Numbered from the stretch's first letter, positions 48,691 to 58,271 are shown. The stretch is 64,000 nt of DNA from Microbulbifer taiwanensis (GCF_014904815.1 NZ_JACZFR010000052.1:1-64000), one strand, 5' to 3'. Numbers and translations are program-made. Notes: generated from the sequence alone by a model not told the origin.

Positions 48691-48753
48691 AGCTGTGACC
48701 CGGCTACCGGCGCAAAGACCAGGTAGCCGGGCGGCGGAAAACCACCATGCTCT

Positions 48754-49500
48754 CTAGAAATTGCGTGTCACGCCAAACACCCAACGCCCATCAGTCAACT
48801 TTGGACTCGCAAAAAATGAATCCACGCCGTCAGTATCGTACCAGCGCAGGTCGAAAGAGAAGTCGCCGCAGGTCTGGGTAACTCCTACGTCGTAGTAAGC
48901 GAAGTTCAGGAAGTCGAATCTGCCTTCAAAGGTCTGCTCACCGATACGGCCGGAAATGGAAAAATTGCGCGGCAGATCGTAGCCCAAGGTAACCTCATAG
49001 GCGAAGGCGGACACTTCATCGAGAAAGTCCTCACCGAAATAGTTATCTGCGTACCAGAAGCTGGGACTGATGCTTAATTTGTCCTTCGAATAGCTCGGCG
49101 TCAGGTAAATTTCGGCGTAGTCGAGATTGGACTTGGAGCCCGGGTAATTGTAGGACCAGTAGCCAAGATCAAAGCTGAAGTTCGTCTCGCCGATATCCCG
49201 GGCTATGCCGATATAGGGGTCCAACTCCATACTGTTGCCCGTGCCACCGAAATCGGTATTGGATAACCAGAGCCCTATATAGATACCGTTGTCGTGGGAC
49301 CAGTTCATGTCCCCCTGGACCGCGGGGCGATTGTTGGAGTTGGAAATGCTGCGGAACATATAGTCGGTGGTGAACAGCAGACTGCCGCTGACATTGTCCA
49401 GGAAACCGTTTCCGTTTTCCTCGGCACCGTAGGCCGACCCGCCGCCAACGACCAGGGCAAAACAGCCCGGTGCCAACGCCTTTAAATTCGGACACTTCAT
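48754..49500 (-). CDS. TorF-family putative outer-membrane porin
   Basis: 248 residues from ATG 49500 with AAGGA upstream. The signal peptide is 'LKALAPGCFALVVGGGSAYG' (the tail continues to AEENG). The mature part has 'SGSLLFTTDYMFRSISNSNN', 'YIGLWLSNTDFGGTGN' and alternating beta strands ending 'GRWVFGVTRNF' with a terminal Phe. This is the Gcw_chp/TorF family, whose role is unknown. It probably forms an outer-membrane barrel. Confidence 0.85.
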   Translation of the reverse strand: MKCPNLKALAPGCFALVVGGGSAYGAEENGNGFLDNVSGSLLFTTDYMFRSISNSNNRPAVQGDMNWSHDNGIYIGLWLSNTDFGGTGNSMELDPYIGIARDIGETNFSFDLGYWSYNYPGSKSNLDYAEIYLTPSYSKDKLSISPSFWYADNYFGEDFLDEVSAFAYEVTLGYDLPRNFSISGRIGEQTFEGRFDFLNFAYYDVGVTQTCGDFSFDLRWYDTDGVDSFFASPKLTDGRWVFGVTRNF

Positions 49501-49745
49501 ACAATGGTCCTTCAATATCGCCATTCCATTGGCGGGATAAGTTGCGGCAGTCCTTCTTTTCCCTGCAATGCGTATAGTCACTGGGCTGCAATATTCAAGA
49601 TCCCGCCCCCAAAGTGTCGTCCCTGTCGCCGGGACCGGTCGGTCCAGTCGTCAATGGCGTTCATACCCGCAATCTGTCGCGGTTGGCTAGTCTATAAATT
49701 GGCAATAACCATTTATGCGCATTCGAATCGATTGCGAGCGGTGGC

Positions 49746-50453
49746 ATGACGGCAAAGTATTCAGCGGTATGGCTCATCCTGGCTTGCACCCTGGCGGTGT
49801 CCGTCGCCGTCGGATTGCTGTTCTACTTCGATCTCGATGACCGCATCATCGAGGTGCTCCAGTGGCTGGAGGCGCGTGGCTGGCAGGCCAGCCTGCTGTT
49901 TATCCTGATTATCGCGGTGGCCATAGTGGTGCTGGCGCCCGGGGTGATTTTCACCATGGGGGCGGGCTTTGTGTTCGGCGTGGTCAAGGGCACCCTGCTG
50001 GTGATTGCCGGCACGGTACTGGGCGCCACCCTCGCCTTCCTGATTGCCCGCTACCTGTTCGGTGAGCGCCCCTCCCGCTGGCTGATGTCCCACATCAAGC
50101 CGCCGACAATCGGTGAGGTCATACGTCGGGAGGGTTGGAGAATGGTCATGCTGACACGCCTGGTGCCACTGTTTCCGTTCAAGCTCTCCAACTACTTTTT
50201 CGGGTTGACTCCGGTGCGCCTGTGGGACTTCGTGCTCGGCAACGCTCTGGGGATTATTCCGATCACACTGCACAATGTTTACCTCGGCTCCATTGCCGCC
50301 GACCTCACTACAATGGGGCAACTGGATGAACGAACACCGGCACAGTGGGCATTCTACGGAGTGGGATTCGTACTGGCGGTGATAGCGGTTATCGGCTTGA
50401 CGCGAATGGCGCGCCGTGCGCTCAAGGAAAAAATAGAAAGCGAGGATCTGTGA
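49746..50453 (+). CDS. VTT-domain (TVP38/TMEM64, DedA-like) membrane protein
   Basis: 235 residues with about six hydrophobic segments. The VTT core is 'LAPGVIFTMGAGFVFGVVKG' and 'GATLAFLIARYLFGERPSRW', then 'MLTRLVPLFPFKLSNYFFGL' and 'GIIPITLHNVYLGS'. DedA/VTT proteins move or scramble lipids, including undecaprenyl-phosphate in bacteria. Its stop overlaps the next start (TGATG). It heads a four-gene operon with a glycosidase, a glycosyltransferase and a phosphatase/nuclease-like fusion, so lipid-linked sugar handling is a reasonable inference. Confidence 0.88.
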   Translation: MTAKYSAVWLILACTLAVSVAVGLLFYFDLDDRIIEVLQWLEARGWQASLLFILIIAVAIVVLAPGVIFTMGAGFVFGVVKGTLLVIAGTVLGATLAFLIARYLFGERPSRWLMSHIKPPTIGEVIRREGWRMVMLTRLVPLFPFKLSNYFFGLTPVRLWDFVLGNALGIIPITLHNVYLGSIAADLTTMGQLDERTPAQWAFYGVGFVLAVIAVIGLTRMARRALKEKIESEDL

Positions 50454-52693
50454 TGCCCTGGATGAAATGGCTCCCCTGGCGATTCTTCGTGCGCAGGTTT
50501 GCCACCTCGCACGGATTCCTGGACCCGCTAGCGCTAATGGCACGCCTGCAGCGTTTCGCCGAGCCCTCGGAAGTGAGCGAGCCGATCGAATTGCTGCGTG
50601 CCGGCGCCATCTTCCACGCTCGCGCGCTGATCAACAGCAAGGTCATTCAGCACAATCTCGACTGGGTATGGCCCTACTGGATAGAGCGTCAGTTCGACCC
50701 CCGCGACGAGTCCTTTATTCCGCGCGCCTTTTCCATTACCCATTGCAATCTCAGCCACCGCAACTGGACGGCCGTGGGTGTGCCGGACTGCGAGGAGATG
50801 CCGGTGGTGGATCCCCGCGGCATGTTGACCCCTCACTACGACGGCTGGTCGATTGACGCCTGGGTGATAGGCGCGAACGGCGAGCAGCTGATTCCGTCAA
50901 AGCTGAAAGACTGTGATCAGCGCCTGGAAATGGACGAGAATATTTCCGTCGTCACCGAATCGGCACAGGGCAACCTTAAGCTGCACAACTGCGCGCGGGT
51001 GGAAAGGGACAGCGCCGGTGCCCACTGTTTACTGGACCTGAAAGCCGAGAGCACCGACGGCGGCTGGCTGGCAGTGGCACTGCGCCCCTGTAACCCCGAG
51101 GGTGTCGCTTTCGTACACAAGGTGCGCCTGGACGACAACCGTCGCCACTGGCTGGTCGAAGACAAGCTCGCAGTGGATTTCGAGCGGCCGGTGGATAAAC
51201 ACCTGGCCTCCGACTACCGTCACGGTGACATCTACCTGCACCTGCAGGACAAGGGCGGCCGCGTGCACGGCGAATGCGAAGTGGGCATGGCCTCGGCGGC
51301 GGCGCTGTTCCGTATCGAGGCCGGTGAGCCGGTGCATATCGGCGTCAGGATTCCGCTGCACAGCGACAGGCGAGGCAGCCACAAGCCCGTTGGTTGGCCG
51401 GACAGCCTGCAACACCACTGTGCCATGTCGGTGCCGGACGAGCAGTTCCAGTTCCTGTATGACGCCGCTATTCGCACCCTGGTGCTGCACTCACCCAGGG
51501 ATGTCTACCCGGGCCCTTACACCTACAAGCGCTTCTGGTTCAGGGACGCCGCCTTTATGATCCAGTCGCTGCTGCAGGCCGGCCTGGTGGAGCGGGCCGA
51601 GCGGGCGCTGGACCAGTTCCCCCACCGGCAGAAGCGCGACGGCTTCTTCCACTCCCAGGATGGCGAGTGGGACTCCAACGGCGAGGCACTGTGGATTTTC
51701 GATCTCTACTGCCAACTCACCAACCGACCGCTGAAAACTGCCTGGCGCGACCCGATATTGCGCGGCGCCAGCTGGATCACCGGCAAGCGGTTGCCCAAGG
51801 ACGGCAGCCGCTGCGGCGGCCTGCTGCCGGCGGGTTTCAGCGCCGAGCACCTGGGGCCCAACGATTGCTACTACTGGGACGACTTCTGGGGCGTCGCCGG
51901 TCTGCACGCCGCTTCAAATATCTGCGAACGCGAGGGCCTCGCCAACGACGCCCACACCTTTAACGCCCAGGCCAACGATTTCCAGCAGACCATTGACGAG
52001 AGCCTGGCCGCGGCCATGGAGCGCCTGGGCAGGCCGGCGATGCCCGCCTCCCCCAACCGGCGCCTCGATGCCGGTGCCATAGGGTCCATCACCGCCGGCT
52101 ACCCGTTGCAGCTGTATCCACCGGATGACCCGCGCCTCACCGACCTGGCGAACTATCTGATCGACAACTGTTTCGTCAGCGGGGGCTTTTTCCAGGACAT
52201 GATCCACTCCGGCATCAACGCCTACCTGACGCTGCATATCGCCCAGGTACTCCTGCGCGCCGGCGATCCCCGCTGCCTGGATCTGATGCGCAGCGTGGCA
52301 CGGCTCGCATCCCCCACCGGCCAGTGGCCCGAAGCCATACACCCGCACTCCCTCGGCGGTTGTATGGGCGACGGCCAGCACGCCTGGGCCGCGGCCGAGT
52401 GGGTGGCCATGCAGCGCAACTGCTTTGTGCGCGAGGAGGGAGACACCCTGGTGCTGGCATCCGGACTGCCACCGCAGTGGCTGGCAGACGAGGCGGCACA
52501 GGAGCCAATCCGCTTCGGCCCCGCACTCACCCGCTTCGGCAAGATCACCCTGGAGATCACCCCCGGCGCCAGTCCCAGGGTGGCCTGGAGCGCGGACTGG
52601 TACCGGGATGCGCCGCCGATCGAGGTGCGTGCACTCGGCTTCAAGCCGGCTACTGCCGTGCCGGAGTTGGACCATGTGGAGCTGTCGGCATAG
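50453..52693 (+). CDS. Glycogen-debranching-enzyme-like (alpha/alpha)6 glycosidase
   Basis: 746 residues. The N-terminal beta-rich domain (about 1-300) is followed by an (alpha/alpha)6 barrel. Barrel motifs are 'YKRFWFRDAAFMIQSLLQAG', 'QDGEWDSNGEALWIFDLYCQ' with a likely acidic catalytic residue, and 'GSITAGYPLQLYPPDD'. The 'ATGQWPEAIHP'-like segment (ASPTGQWPEAIHPHSLGG) probably holds the second catalytic acid. Related proteins are amylo-alpha-1,6-glucosidases and GH15/GH63-type hydrolases. No signal peptide, so it is cytoplasmic. Start ATG 50453 overlaps the VTT stop. Real substrate unknown. Confidence 0.8.
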   Translation: MPWMKWLPWRFFVRRFATSHGFLDPLALMARLQRFAEPSEVSEPIELLRAGAIFHARALINSKVIQHNLDWVWPYWIERQFDPRDESFIPRAFSITHCNLSHRNWTAVGVPDCEEMPVVDPRGMLTPHYDGWSIDAWVIGANGEQLIPSKLKDCDQRLEMDENISVVTESAQGNLKLHNCARVERDSAGAHCLLDLKAESTDGGWLAVALRPCNPEGVAFVHKVRLDDNRRHWLVEDKLAVDFERPVDKHLASDYRHGDIYLHLQDKGGRVHGECEVGMASAAALFRIEAGEPVHIGVRIPLHSDRRGSHKPVGWPDSLQHHCAMSVPDEQFQFLYDAAIRTLVLHSPRDVYPGPYTYKRFWFRDAAFMIQSLLQAGLVERAERALDQFPHRQKRDGFFHSQDGEWDSNGEALWIFDLYCQLTNRPLKTAWRDPILRGASWITGKRLPKDGSRCGGLLPAGFSAEHLGPNDCYYWDDFWGVAGLHAASNICEREGLANDAHTFNAQANDFQQTIDESLAAAMERLGRPAMPASPNRRLDAGAIGSITAGYPLQLYPPDDPRLTDLANYLIDNCFVSGGFFQDMIHSGINAYLTLHIAQVLLRAGDPRCLDLMRSVARLASPTGQWPEAIHPHSLGGCMGDGQHAWAAAEWVAMQRNCFVREEGDTLVLASGLPPQWLADEAAQEPIRFGPALTRFGKITLEITPGASPRVAWSADWYRDAPPIEVRALGFKPATAVPELDHVELSA

Positions 52694-53967
52694 TGAATAT
52701 CGTCATGCTCACCAATACCTACCTGCCCCACGTGGGCGGCGTAGCGCGCTCTGTGGCGGCTTTTAGCGATGAATACCGCCGGCGCGGGCACCGGGTACTG
52801 ATAGTCGCGCCGGAATTTGCCGAAAAGATCAGCGACGAAAAAGACGTGGTGCGTATTCACGCAATCCAGAATTTCAACGGCAGTGACTTCTCCGTGGCCC
52901 TGCCCTTTTCCGGTCACCTGAGTGAGCGGCTCGACGAGTTCCGTCCGGATATCGTTCACGCACACCATCCCTTCCTGCTCGGCATGACCGCACTGCGCAT
53001 AGCGCGCTCGCGGGAGTTGCCGCTGGTGTTCACCCACCACACCCTCTACGAACGCTACACACACTATGTGCCGGCCGACTCAGAGGCACTGAAACGATTT
53101 GTCATCGAGCTGGCCAGCCGCTACGCGAATCTGGCCAGCCTGGTATTTGCGCCAAGCACCAGCATCGCCGAACTGCTGCGCGAACGGGGCGTGAAAACGC
53201 CTATTGCCGAAGTCCCCACCGGGGTCCAGCTGGAGAAATTCAGCGGCGGCAACGGCAAAAAGGCGCGCGAAAAGTACCGCATCCCGGAATCGTCTTTTGT
53301 GCTCGGCCACCTGGGCCGGCTGGCACCGGAGAAAAACCTGGAGTTTCTCGCCGCCGCGGTGGCGGAGTTCATGCAGGGGCACCCCGATGTACATTTCCTC
53401 CTTGTGGGTAGCGGGCCCACAGGGACGCAGATCGGCAATCTCTTTGCCAGCCGCGGCCTGGGCGCGCGCCTCCATATGTCGGGCACACTGCGGGGCGAAG
53501 AGCAGCGCGACGCCTACTGCGCCATGGACGGCTTTGTATTTGCCTCCACCAGCGAGACCCAGGGCATGGTGTTGACCGAGGCCATGGCCGCCGGCGTGCC
53601 CGTGATCGCCCTGGACGCCAACGGCACCCGCGAAGTGGTGCGCGACGGCGGCAACGGCCGTCTGCTCAAGCGTGAGGATCGCGCCGATTTTGCCGCCGCG
53701 CTGCAATGGCTCTACAAACTGCCACAGTCGCGCCGTCGCCAACTCACCGTCGAGGCGCGGCGCACCGCCGAGGACTTTTCCATGGAAAACTGCGCCGGGC
53801 GCGCGCTGGAACTCTACGAACCCCTGCTCAAGCACAACTGGCCCCTGGACGACTCCCTCTACGCCCAGTGGCAGCGCCTCGGCAAGCTGATCGGCGCCCA
53901 GTGGGAAATCCTCGAGGGCGTGGGCGCCGCCGCCGGAGCCGCCTTCCAGAATACGACACCGCGGTGA
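52693..53967 (+). CDS. GT4-family glycosyltransferase
   Basis: 424 residues from GTG 52693, which shares a base with the previous TAG (TAGTG). The N-terminal Rossmann half has 'NTYLPHVGGVARSVAAFSDE' and 'DIVHAHHPFLLGMTALRIAR'. The C-terminal half has 'LGHLGRLAPEKNLEFLAAAV', 'LLVGSGPTGTQIG' and the E-x7-E motif 'STSETQGMVLTEAMAAGVPV'. It transfers a sugar from a nucleotide donor, probably to a lipid such as diacylglycerol. It resembles the diacylglycerol glucosyltransferase/PimB-type group in the HH-containing N-terminus. Part of the four-gene operon. Confidence 0.88.
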   Translation: MNIVMLTNTYLPHVGGVARSVAAFSDEYRRRGHRVLIVAPEFAEKISDEKDVVRIHAIQNFNGSDFSVALPFSGHLSERLDEFRPDIVHAHHPFLLGMTALRIARSRELPLVFTHHTLYERYTHYVPADSEALKRFVIELASRYANLASLVFAPSTSIAELLRERGVKTPIAEVPTGVQLEKFSGGNGKKAREKYRIPESSFVLGHLGRLAPEKNLEFLAAAVAEFMQGHPDVHFLLVGSGPTGTQIGNLFASRGLGARLHMSGTLRGEEQRDAYCAMDGFVFASTSETQGMVLTEAMAAGVPVIALDANGTREVVRDGGNGRLLKREDRADFAAALQWLYKLPQSRRRQLTVEARRTAEDFSMENCAGRALELYEPLLKHNWPLDDSLYAQWQRLGKLIGAQWEILEGVGAAAGAAFQNTTPR

Positions 53968-53977
53968 GCCTCCGGCC

Positions 53978-56428
53978 ATGCTGACGCGCATTGAGACAGC
54001 CCTGCGCCGCTGGCGCCGCCGCTTCAGCCGCAGCGAGTGGATGGCGCGACTGCTCAAGCTGCCCACCAGCGAGAGCCACCCCAGCGCCCACGGCCTGGTG
54101 CTGATCCAGGTGGACGGTCTCGCCTATCCGCAGCTGCAGAAAGCGCTGGCGAAAAAGCGCATGCCCTTCCTGCGCCGACTGATCCGCAAGGAGCACTACC
54201 ACCTGGAACACCTGTTTCCCGGCGTGCCCTCCACTACTCCGGCAGTGCAGGCGGAACTCTTCTACGGCCAGCGCGCCGTGGTGCCGGCCTTCGCCTTTAT
54301 GGTGCGCGACACCCAACAGCTGGTGCGCATGTACGATCCCGAGGCGGCCACGCTGGTGGAAGAGCGCCTGAAGAAGATCGTCTCCGATCCACTGCTGAAG
54401 GGCGGCAGCTGCTACCTGAGCCTGTTCCGCGCCGGCACCGAGGACGGCGAGGCCCACTTCTGCCCCGCCTCCCAGGGCTGGGGGCCGTCCCTGCGTGAGG
54501 CCAGCCCCTGGAAGGTGCTGCTGTTGCTGCTCAGCAATATCTGGGGCCTGCTGCGCACCCTCGGCCTGCTGGTGGTGGAGACGGTGTTGGCGCTGGTGGA
54601 CCTGGTGCGTGGGGTTATCCAGGGTCAGGATTTCTGGCGCGAGTTGATGTTCGTGCCCACCCGCGTGGCGGTGACCATACTGATGCGCGAGCTGTGCACC
54701 TTTGGTGTCAAGATAGATATCGCCCGCGGTCTGCCGGTGATTTACATTAACCTGCTCGGCTACGACGAGCAGTCCCACCGCCGTGGCCCCGACTCCGCCT
54801 TCGCCCACTGGACCCTGAAAGGCATCGACGACGCCATAGGGCGCATCTGGCGCGCCGCGCACCGATCCGAGCGACGCCACTACGATGTGTGGATCTTCTC
54901 CGACCACGGCCAGGAGCACACGGAGGCCTACGAAAGCCGCCATGGTCGCAGCCTCGGCGACGCTCTGGCAGAAGCCCTGGCGGAATTGCCCAACCGCCTC
55001 AGCGACTACCGCTCCGCCGGCCGCCGCGGCGTGCAGCTGGAACCCGCGCGCATGTTCGGCGCCGAGTGGATCGGGAAATTTATTCCCGGCGACTCCCCGG
55101 ATCATCCGCACAGCCAGTCGCCCCTGGCCCTGACCGGTCTGGGTCCGGTGGCCATGCTCTACAACCTGGATCTGAACGGAACGCCGCCGGCCGACGTGGC
55201 GCGGTTGATCGTGGAGAAAGCCAGGATTCCACTGGTCCTGTACCGATCCGGACCGGAAACAGATGCGTCGGTTCTCGGCTGGTGCAAGGAGGGCCCGGTG
55301 CGGCTGCCGGAAGACGGCCCGCGTCTGTTGGGCGAAGACCACCCTTTCATCGAGGAGACGGCGATAGACCTGGCGCGCCTGTGCCGGCACCCGGACGCTG
55401 GTGAGTTCGTGATGTGCGGCTGGTGCGCCGGCGAGAAGCCCATGACCTTTGCCGTGGAAAACGGCAGCCACGGCGGTCCCGGCCCCAATGAGACCCACGC
55501 CTTTGCCCTGCTACCGGCGGATTTCCCGCCACCGGAACAGGGCCACTGGCGCGCCGAGGACCTCAGGCTCGCCGCCCAGCGCTTCCTGCAGGAGATGGAA
55601 CCGGCACCGCCAATGCCGCGCCCGCAGAGCTCCAGAACCCTGCGGGTGATGACCTACAACGTGCACAGCTGCCTGGGCCTCGACGGTAAATACTCGCCGC
55701 GCCGCGTCGCCCGCATCATCGCCCGCTACCAGCCGGATGTGGTCGCACTGCAGGAGCTCGACGTGACCCGGCCGCGCAGCGGCGGTGTGGACCAGGCGGA
55801 GCAGATCGCCAGGTACCTGGCCATGGAATACCAGTTCCACCCGGCCATTCATATGGAAGAAGAACTCTACGGCGACGCCATTCTCACGCGCCTGCCGATG
55901 CGCCTGGTCAAAAAGGACATTCTCCCCGGGCCGCCGCCGCGCAGCGGCGTCCGCCTGGTACCCACGGTGGACGAGCCCCGCGGCGCCATCTGGATCGAAG
56001 TGGAGCTGAACGGCGAGAAGATACAGATTCTCAATACCCACCTGGGTCTCGACAAGGCCGAGCGGTTGCGCCAGGTGGACGCCCTGCTCGGCCCCGAGTG
56101 GCTGTCACACACAGAGTGCAGCGGCCCCAAGATACTACTGGGAGATTTCAACGCCCTGCCCAGCTCCGCCGAGTACAAACGCCTGTGCGGCCGGCTGCAC
56201 GACGTGCAGTTGCACGCGCCGCGACACAAGCCCCAGGGCACCTTTCCCAGCCGCATGACCCAGGTGCGTATCGACTACATCTTCGCCGAGCGGCACCTGA
56301 AGGTGAAAAGAATCCTGGTACCGCGCAACGAGCTGACCCGAGTCACCTCGGATCACCTGCCGCTCATTGCAGATATCCAGCTGCCGAGGATCGGGAAATG
56401 GAAGAAGACCGGAGCATCCAGCCAATGA
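53978..56428 (+). CDS. AlkP-like phosphodiesterase fused to EEP phosphatase/nuclease
   Basis: 816 residues. Domain 1 (about 38-530) is alkaline-phosphatase-like: 'GLVLIQVDGLAYPQL', nucleophile Thr in 'VPSTTPAVQAEL', 'NLLGYDEQSHRRGPDSAFAH', 'DVWIFSDHGQEHTEAY' and 'NGSHGGPGPNETHAF'. A hydrophobic stretch near 172-215 may be membrane-associated. Domain 2 (about 552-805) is endonuclease/exonuclease/phosphatase: 'VMTYNVHSCLG', 'VVALQELDVTR', 'ILNTHLGLDKAERL', 'ILLGDFNALPS' and 'RVTSDHLPLIADI'. Both active sites look intact. The pair would cleave phosphodiester or phosphomonoester bonds of a lipid or sugar-lipid. It ends the operon. Confidence 0.88.
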   Translation: MLTRIETALRRWRRRFSRSEWMARLLKLPTSESHPSAHGLVLIQVDGLAYPQLQKALAKKRMPFLRRLIRKEHYHLEHLFPGVPSTTPAVQAELFYGQRAVVPAFAFMVRDTQQLVRMYDPEAATLVEERLKKIVSDPLLKGGSCYLSLFRAGTEDGEAHFCPASQGWGPSLREASPWKVLLLLLSNIWGLLRTLGLLVVETVLALVDLVRGVIQGQDFWRELMFVPTRVAVTILMRELCTFGVKIDIARGLPVIYINLLGYDEQSHRRGPDSAFAHWTLKGIDDAIGRIWRAAHRSERRHYDVWIFSDHGQEHTEAYESRHGRSLGDALAEALAELPNRLSDYRSAGRRGVQLEPARMFGAEWIGKFIPGDSPDHPHSQSPLALTGLGPVAMLYNLDLNGTPPADVARLIVEKARIPLVLYRSGPETDASVLGWCKEGPVRLPEDGPRLLGEDHPFIEETAIDLARLCRHPDAGEFVMCGWCAGEKPMTFAVENGSHGGPGPNETHAFALLPADFPPPEQGHWRAEDLRLAAQRFLQEMEPAPPMPRPQSSRTLRVMTYNVHSCLGLDGKYSPRRVARIIARYQPDVVALQELDVTRPRSGGVDQAEQIARYLAMEYQFHPAIHMEEELYGDAILTRLPMRLVKKDILPGPPPRSGVRLVPTVDEPRGAIWIEVELNGEKIQILNTHLGLDKAERLRQVDALLGPEWLSHTECSGPKILLGDFNALPSSAEYKRLCGRLHDVQLHAPRHKPQGTFPSRMTQVRIDYIFAERHLKVKRILVPRNELTRVTSDHLPLIADIQLPRIGKWKKTGASSQ

Positions 56429-56489
56429 CTTGATGGTCCCGTCCCCCACCTATATGATTCATCCAACTATTCACTAGCAGGAGTCGCTA

Positions 56490-57167
56490 ATGCAGCCGCA
56501 AGTCTATTCACAATCCGGAGCGCTGGACCGCCTGGAAACGGCCAAGGTACTGCGCAATACCTACGCCCTACTGGCAATGACCGTACTTTTCAGTGCCGTA
56601 ACCGCTGGCATCGCGCTGGCGCTGGGTATGGGTCGCGGCATGGGCCTGATCTGCTCCATCGCTGCCATAGTGCTGGTCTGGTTCGTTCTGCCGCGCACCG
56701 CCAACTCTGCCGCCGGTATCGGCGTGGTCTTCGCCTTCACCGGTCTGCTGGGCGCCTCCCTTGGCCCCGTGCTGAATTACTATATTTCCGCCGGCAGTGG
56801 CCAGGTAGTCATGCAGGCACTGGGTACCACCGCGCTGATCTTCTTCGCCCTGTCCGCCTATGTGCTGACCACCCGCAAGGACTTCAGCTTTATGGGCGGC
56901 TTCCTGTTCGTGGGCCTGATCGCGGTACTGGTCTGCGCCCTGGGCATGATGATTGCGAGCTTCTTCGGCGTTCATATGCCGCTGGCCAGCGTGGTACTGA
57001 GCGGTGTTATCGCCCTGCTGTTCTCGGGCTTCATCCTGTATGACACCAGCGCGATCATTCACGGCGGTGAGACCAACTACCTGATGGCCACCACCCGTCT
57101 CTACCTGGATATCCTGAACCTGTTCACCGCCCTGCTGCACATCATCGGTTTCGCATCCGACGATTGA
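56490..57167 (+). CDS. yccA: Bax inhibitor-1/YccA family membrane protein
   Basis: 225 residues with seven hydrophobic helices. The N-terminal 'NTYALLAMTVLFSAVTAGIA' and C-terminal 'GFILYDTSAIIHGGETNYLM' with 'ALLHIIGFASDD' are family signatures. YccA interacts with the FtsH protease in E. coli, and relatives form pH-sensitive calcium leak channels. The C-terminal acidic pair is kept. It lies before tusDCBE, as in several gammaproteobacteria. Confidence 0.92.
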   Translation: MQPQVYSQSGALDRLETAKVLRNTYALLAMTVLFSAVTAGIALALGMGRGMGLICSIAAIVLVWFVLPRTANSAAGIGVVFAFTGLLGASLGPVLNYYISAGSGQVVMQALGTTALIFFALSAYVLTTRKDFSFMGGFLFVGLIAVLVCALGMMIASFFGVHMPLASVVLSGVIALLFSGFILYDTSAIIHGGETNYLMATTRLYLDILNLFTALLHIIGFASDD

Positions 57168-57191
57168 TACAAGCCGGTGAAACAGCACCCG

Positions 57192-57216
57192 ATGCCCCGC
57201 CCATGCGGGGCATTTT
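57192..57216 (+). terminator. Terminator after yccA
   Basis: ATGCCCCGC, CCAT, GCGGGGCAT is followed by TTTAATAT. It lies 25 bp past the stop and 16 bp before tusD. Confidence 0.75.
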
Positions 57217-57231
57217 AATATCTGGCCCCCC

Positions 57232-57624
57232 ATGAAATTTTCCCTAGCCGTCTACGCCGCCCCCCACTCGTCGCAATCCGCGGCCAGCGCCCTGCGCTTT
57301 GCCCGCACGCTGCTCGAACAGGGGCACCAGCTCTATCGCGTATTCTTCTACTGCGACGGTGTACACAATGGCAGTGCAATCGCGGCGCCACCTCAGGATG
57401 AAGCCAACCTGGTCGGCCAGTGGCAGGCCCTGCAGAAGCAGTACTCCCTGGACCTGGTGATCTGTATCGCCGCCGCCCAGCGACGCGGTGTCCTCAACCG
57501 GCGCGAGGCCGAGCGCCTGGAGAGACCTGCGGCCAACCTGGCCGAGGGCTTCGAACTCGCCGGCCTGGGCCAACTGGCGGACGCCGTGGCCAACTCCGAC
57601 CGGCTGGTAACTTTCGGGAACTGA
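57232..57624 (+). CDS. tusD: Sulfur relay protein TusD
   Basis: 130 residues of the DsrE family. 'HQLYRVFFYCDGVHNGSAIA' is the family strand, and 'LDLVICIAAAQRRGVLNRRE' carries the active Cys. In the TusBCD complex it receives persulfide from TusA for 2-thiouridine in tRNA wobble positions. First gene of tusDCBE. Confidence 0.94.
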   Translation: MKFSLAVYAAPHSSQSAASALRFARTLLEQGHQLYRVFFYCDGVHNGSAIAAPPQDEANLVGQWQALQKQYSLDLVICIAAAQRRGVLNRREAERLERPAANLAEGFELAGLGQLADAVANSDRLVTFGN

Positions 57625-57626
57625 TC

Positions 57627-57989
57627 ATGGCAATAAAAACGCTGGCTATCTGCCGCCGGGCACCCTATGGCAGCGCCCTCGCCCGCGAAGGACTGGAAGC
57701 TGTGCTCGCCGGTGCGGCCATGGAACAGGCGATAGATGTATTGTTTATGCGCGATGGCGTCTTTCAATTGATGGAAGCCCAGGCGCCCGACAACATCGAG
57801 CAGAAAAACCTCTGGCGCAACCTGCAGGCGCTGCCGATGTTCGGCGTGGAAACCCTGTACGTCTGTGAGAGCAGCCTGACAGAGCGCGGTATCAAGCTGG
57901 ACAGATCCCGGCCTGCTGGCTCAGAGATAAAATTGATCGCCGATACCGGCACTTTTATCGCCGCCTACGACCATGTACTGAGTTTTTGA
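57627..57989 (+). CDS. tusC: Sulfur relay protein TusC
   Basis: 120 residues from ATG 57627. 'LAICRRAPYGSALAREGLEA' and 'IDVLFMRDGVFQLME' fit the DsrF/TusC family. It is a structural part of the TusBCD hexamer. Two bases after the tusD stop. Confidence 0.92.
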   Translation: MAIKTLAICRRAPYGSALAREGLEAVLAGAAMEQAIDVLFMRDGVFQLMEAQAPDNIEQKNLWRNLQALPMFGVETLYVCESSLTERGIKLDRSRPAGSEIKLIADTGTFIAAYDHVLSF

Positions 57990-58271
57990 ATGACCCTGCA
58001 TATCGTCAACAAATCGCCTTACAGCTCCAGGGCACTGGCCGACTGCTTCGCCAGCTTTGCCGATGGCGACGCCCTGCTACTGATCGAGGACGGCGTCTAC
58101 GCACTCACCGGCTTTATTGCGGACAACATTGCCGTCGCGCCCGTCTACTGCCTGGAGGCAGATGTCCGCGCGCGCGGGCTGCAGATGCCCAAGGGCATAC
58201 AGTCCCTGGACGACACCGGTTGGGTGAAGCTCTGTACCGAACACAATCCGATTGTAAGCTGGTTTCAATAA
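57990..58271 (+). CDS. tusB: Sulfur relay protein TusB
   Basis: 93 residues. 'MTLHIVNKSPYSSRALADCF' and 'DALLLIEDGVYALTGF' match the DsrH/TusB family. The ATG directly abuts the tusC stop. Confidence 0.92.
   Translation: MTLHIVNKSPYSSRALADCFASFADGDALLLIEDGVYALTGFIADNIAVAPVYCLEADVRARGLQMPKGIQSLDDTGWVKLCTEHNPIVSWFQ

Noticed and set aside
53828-55498. A 556-codon open frame antisense to the AlkP/EEP gene
   Set aside because: It is His/Gln/Gly-rich shadow translation. All conserved motifs are on the plus strand.
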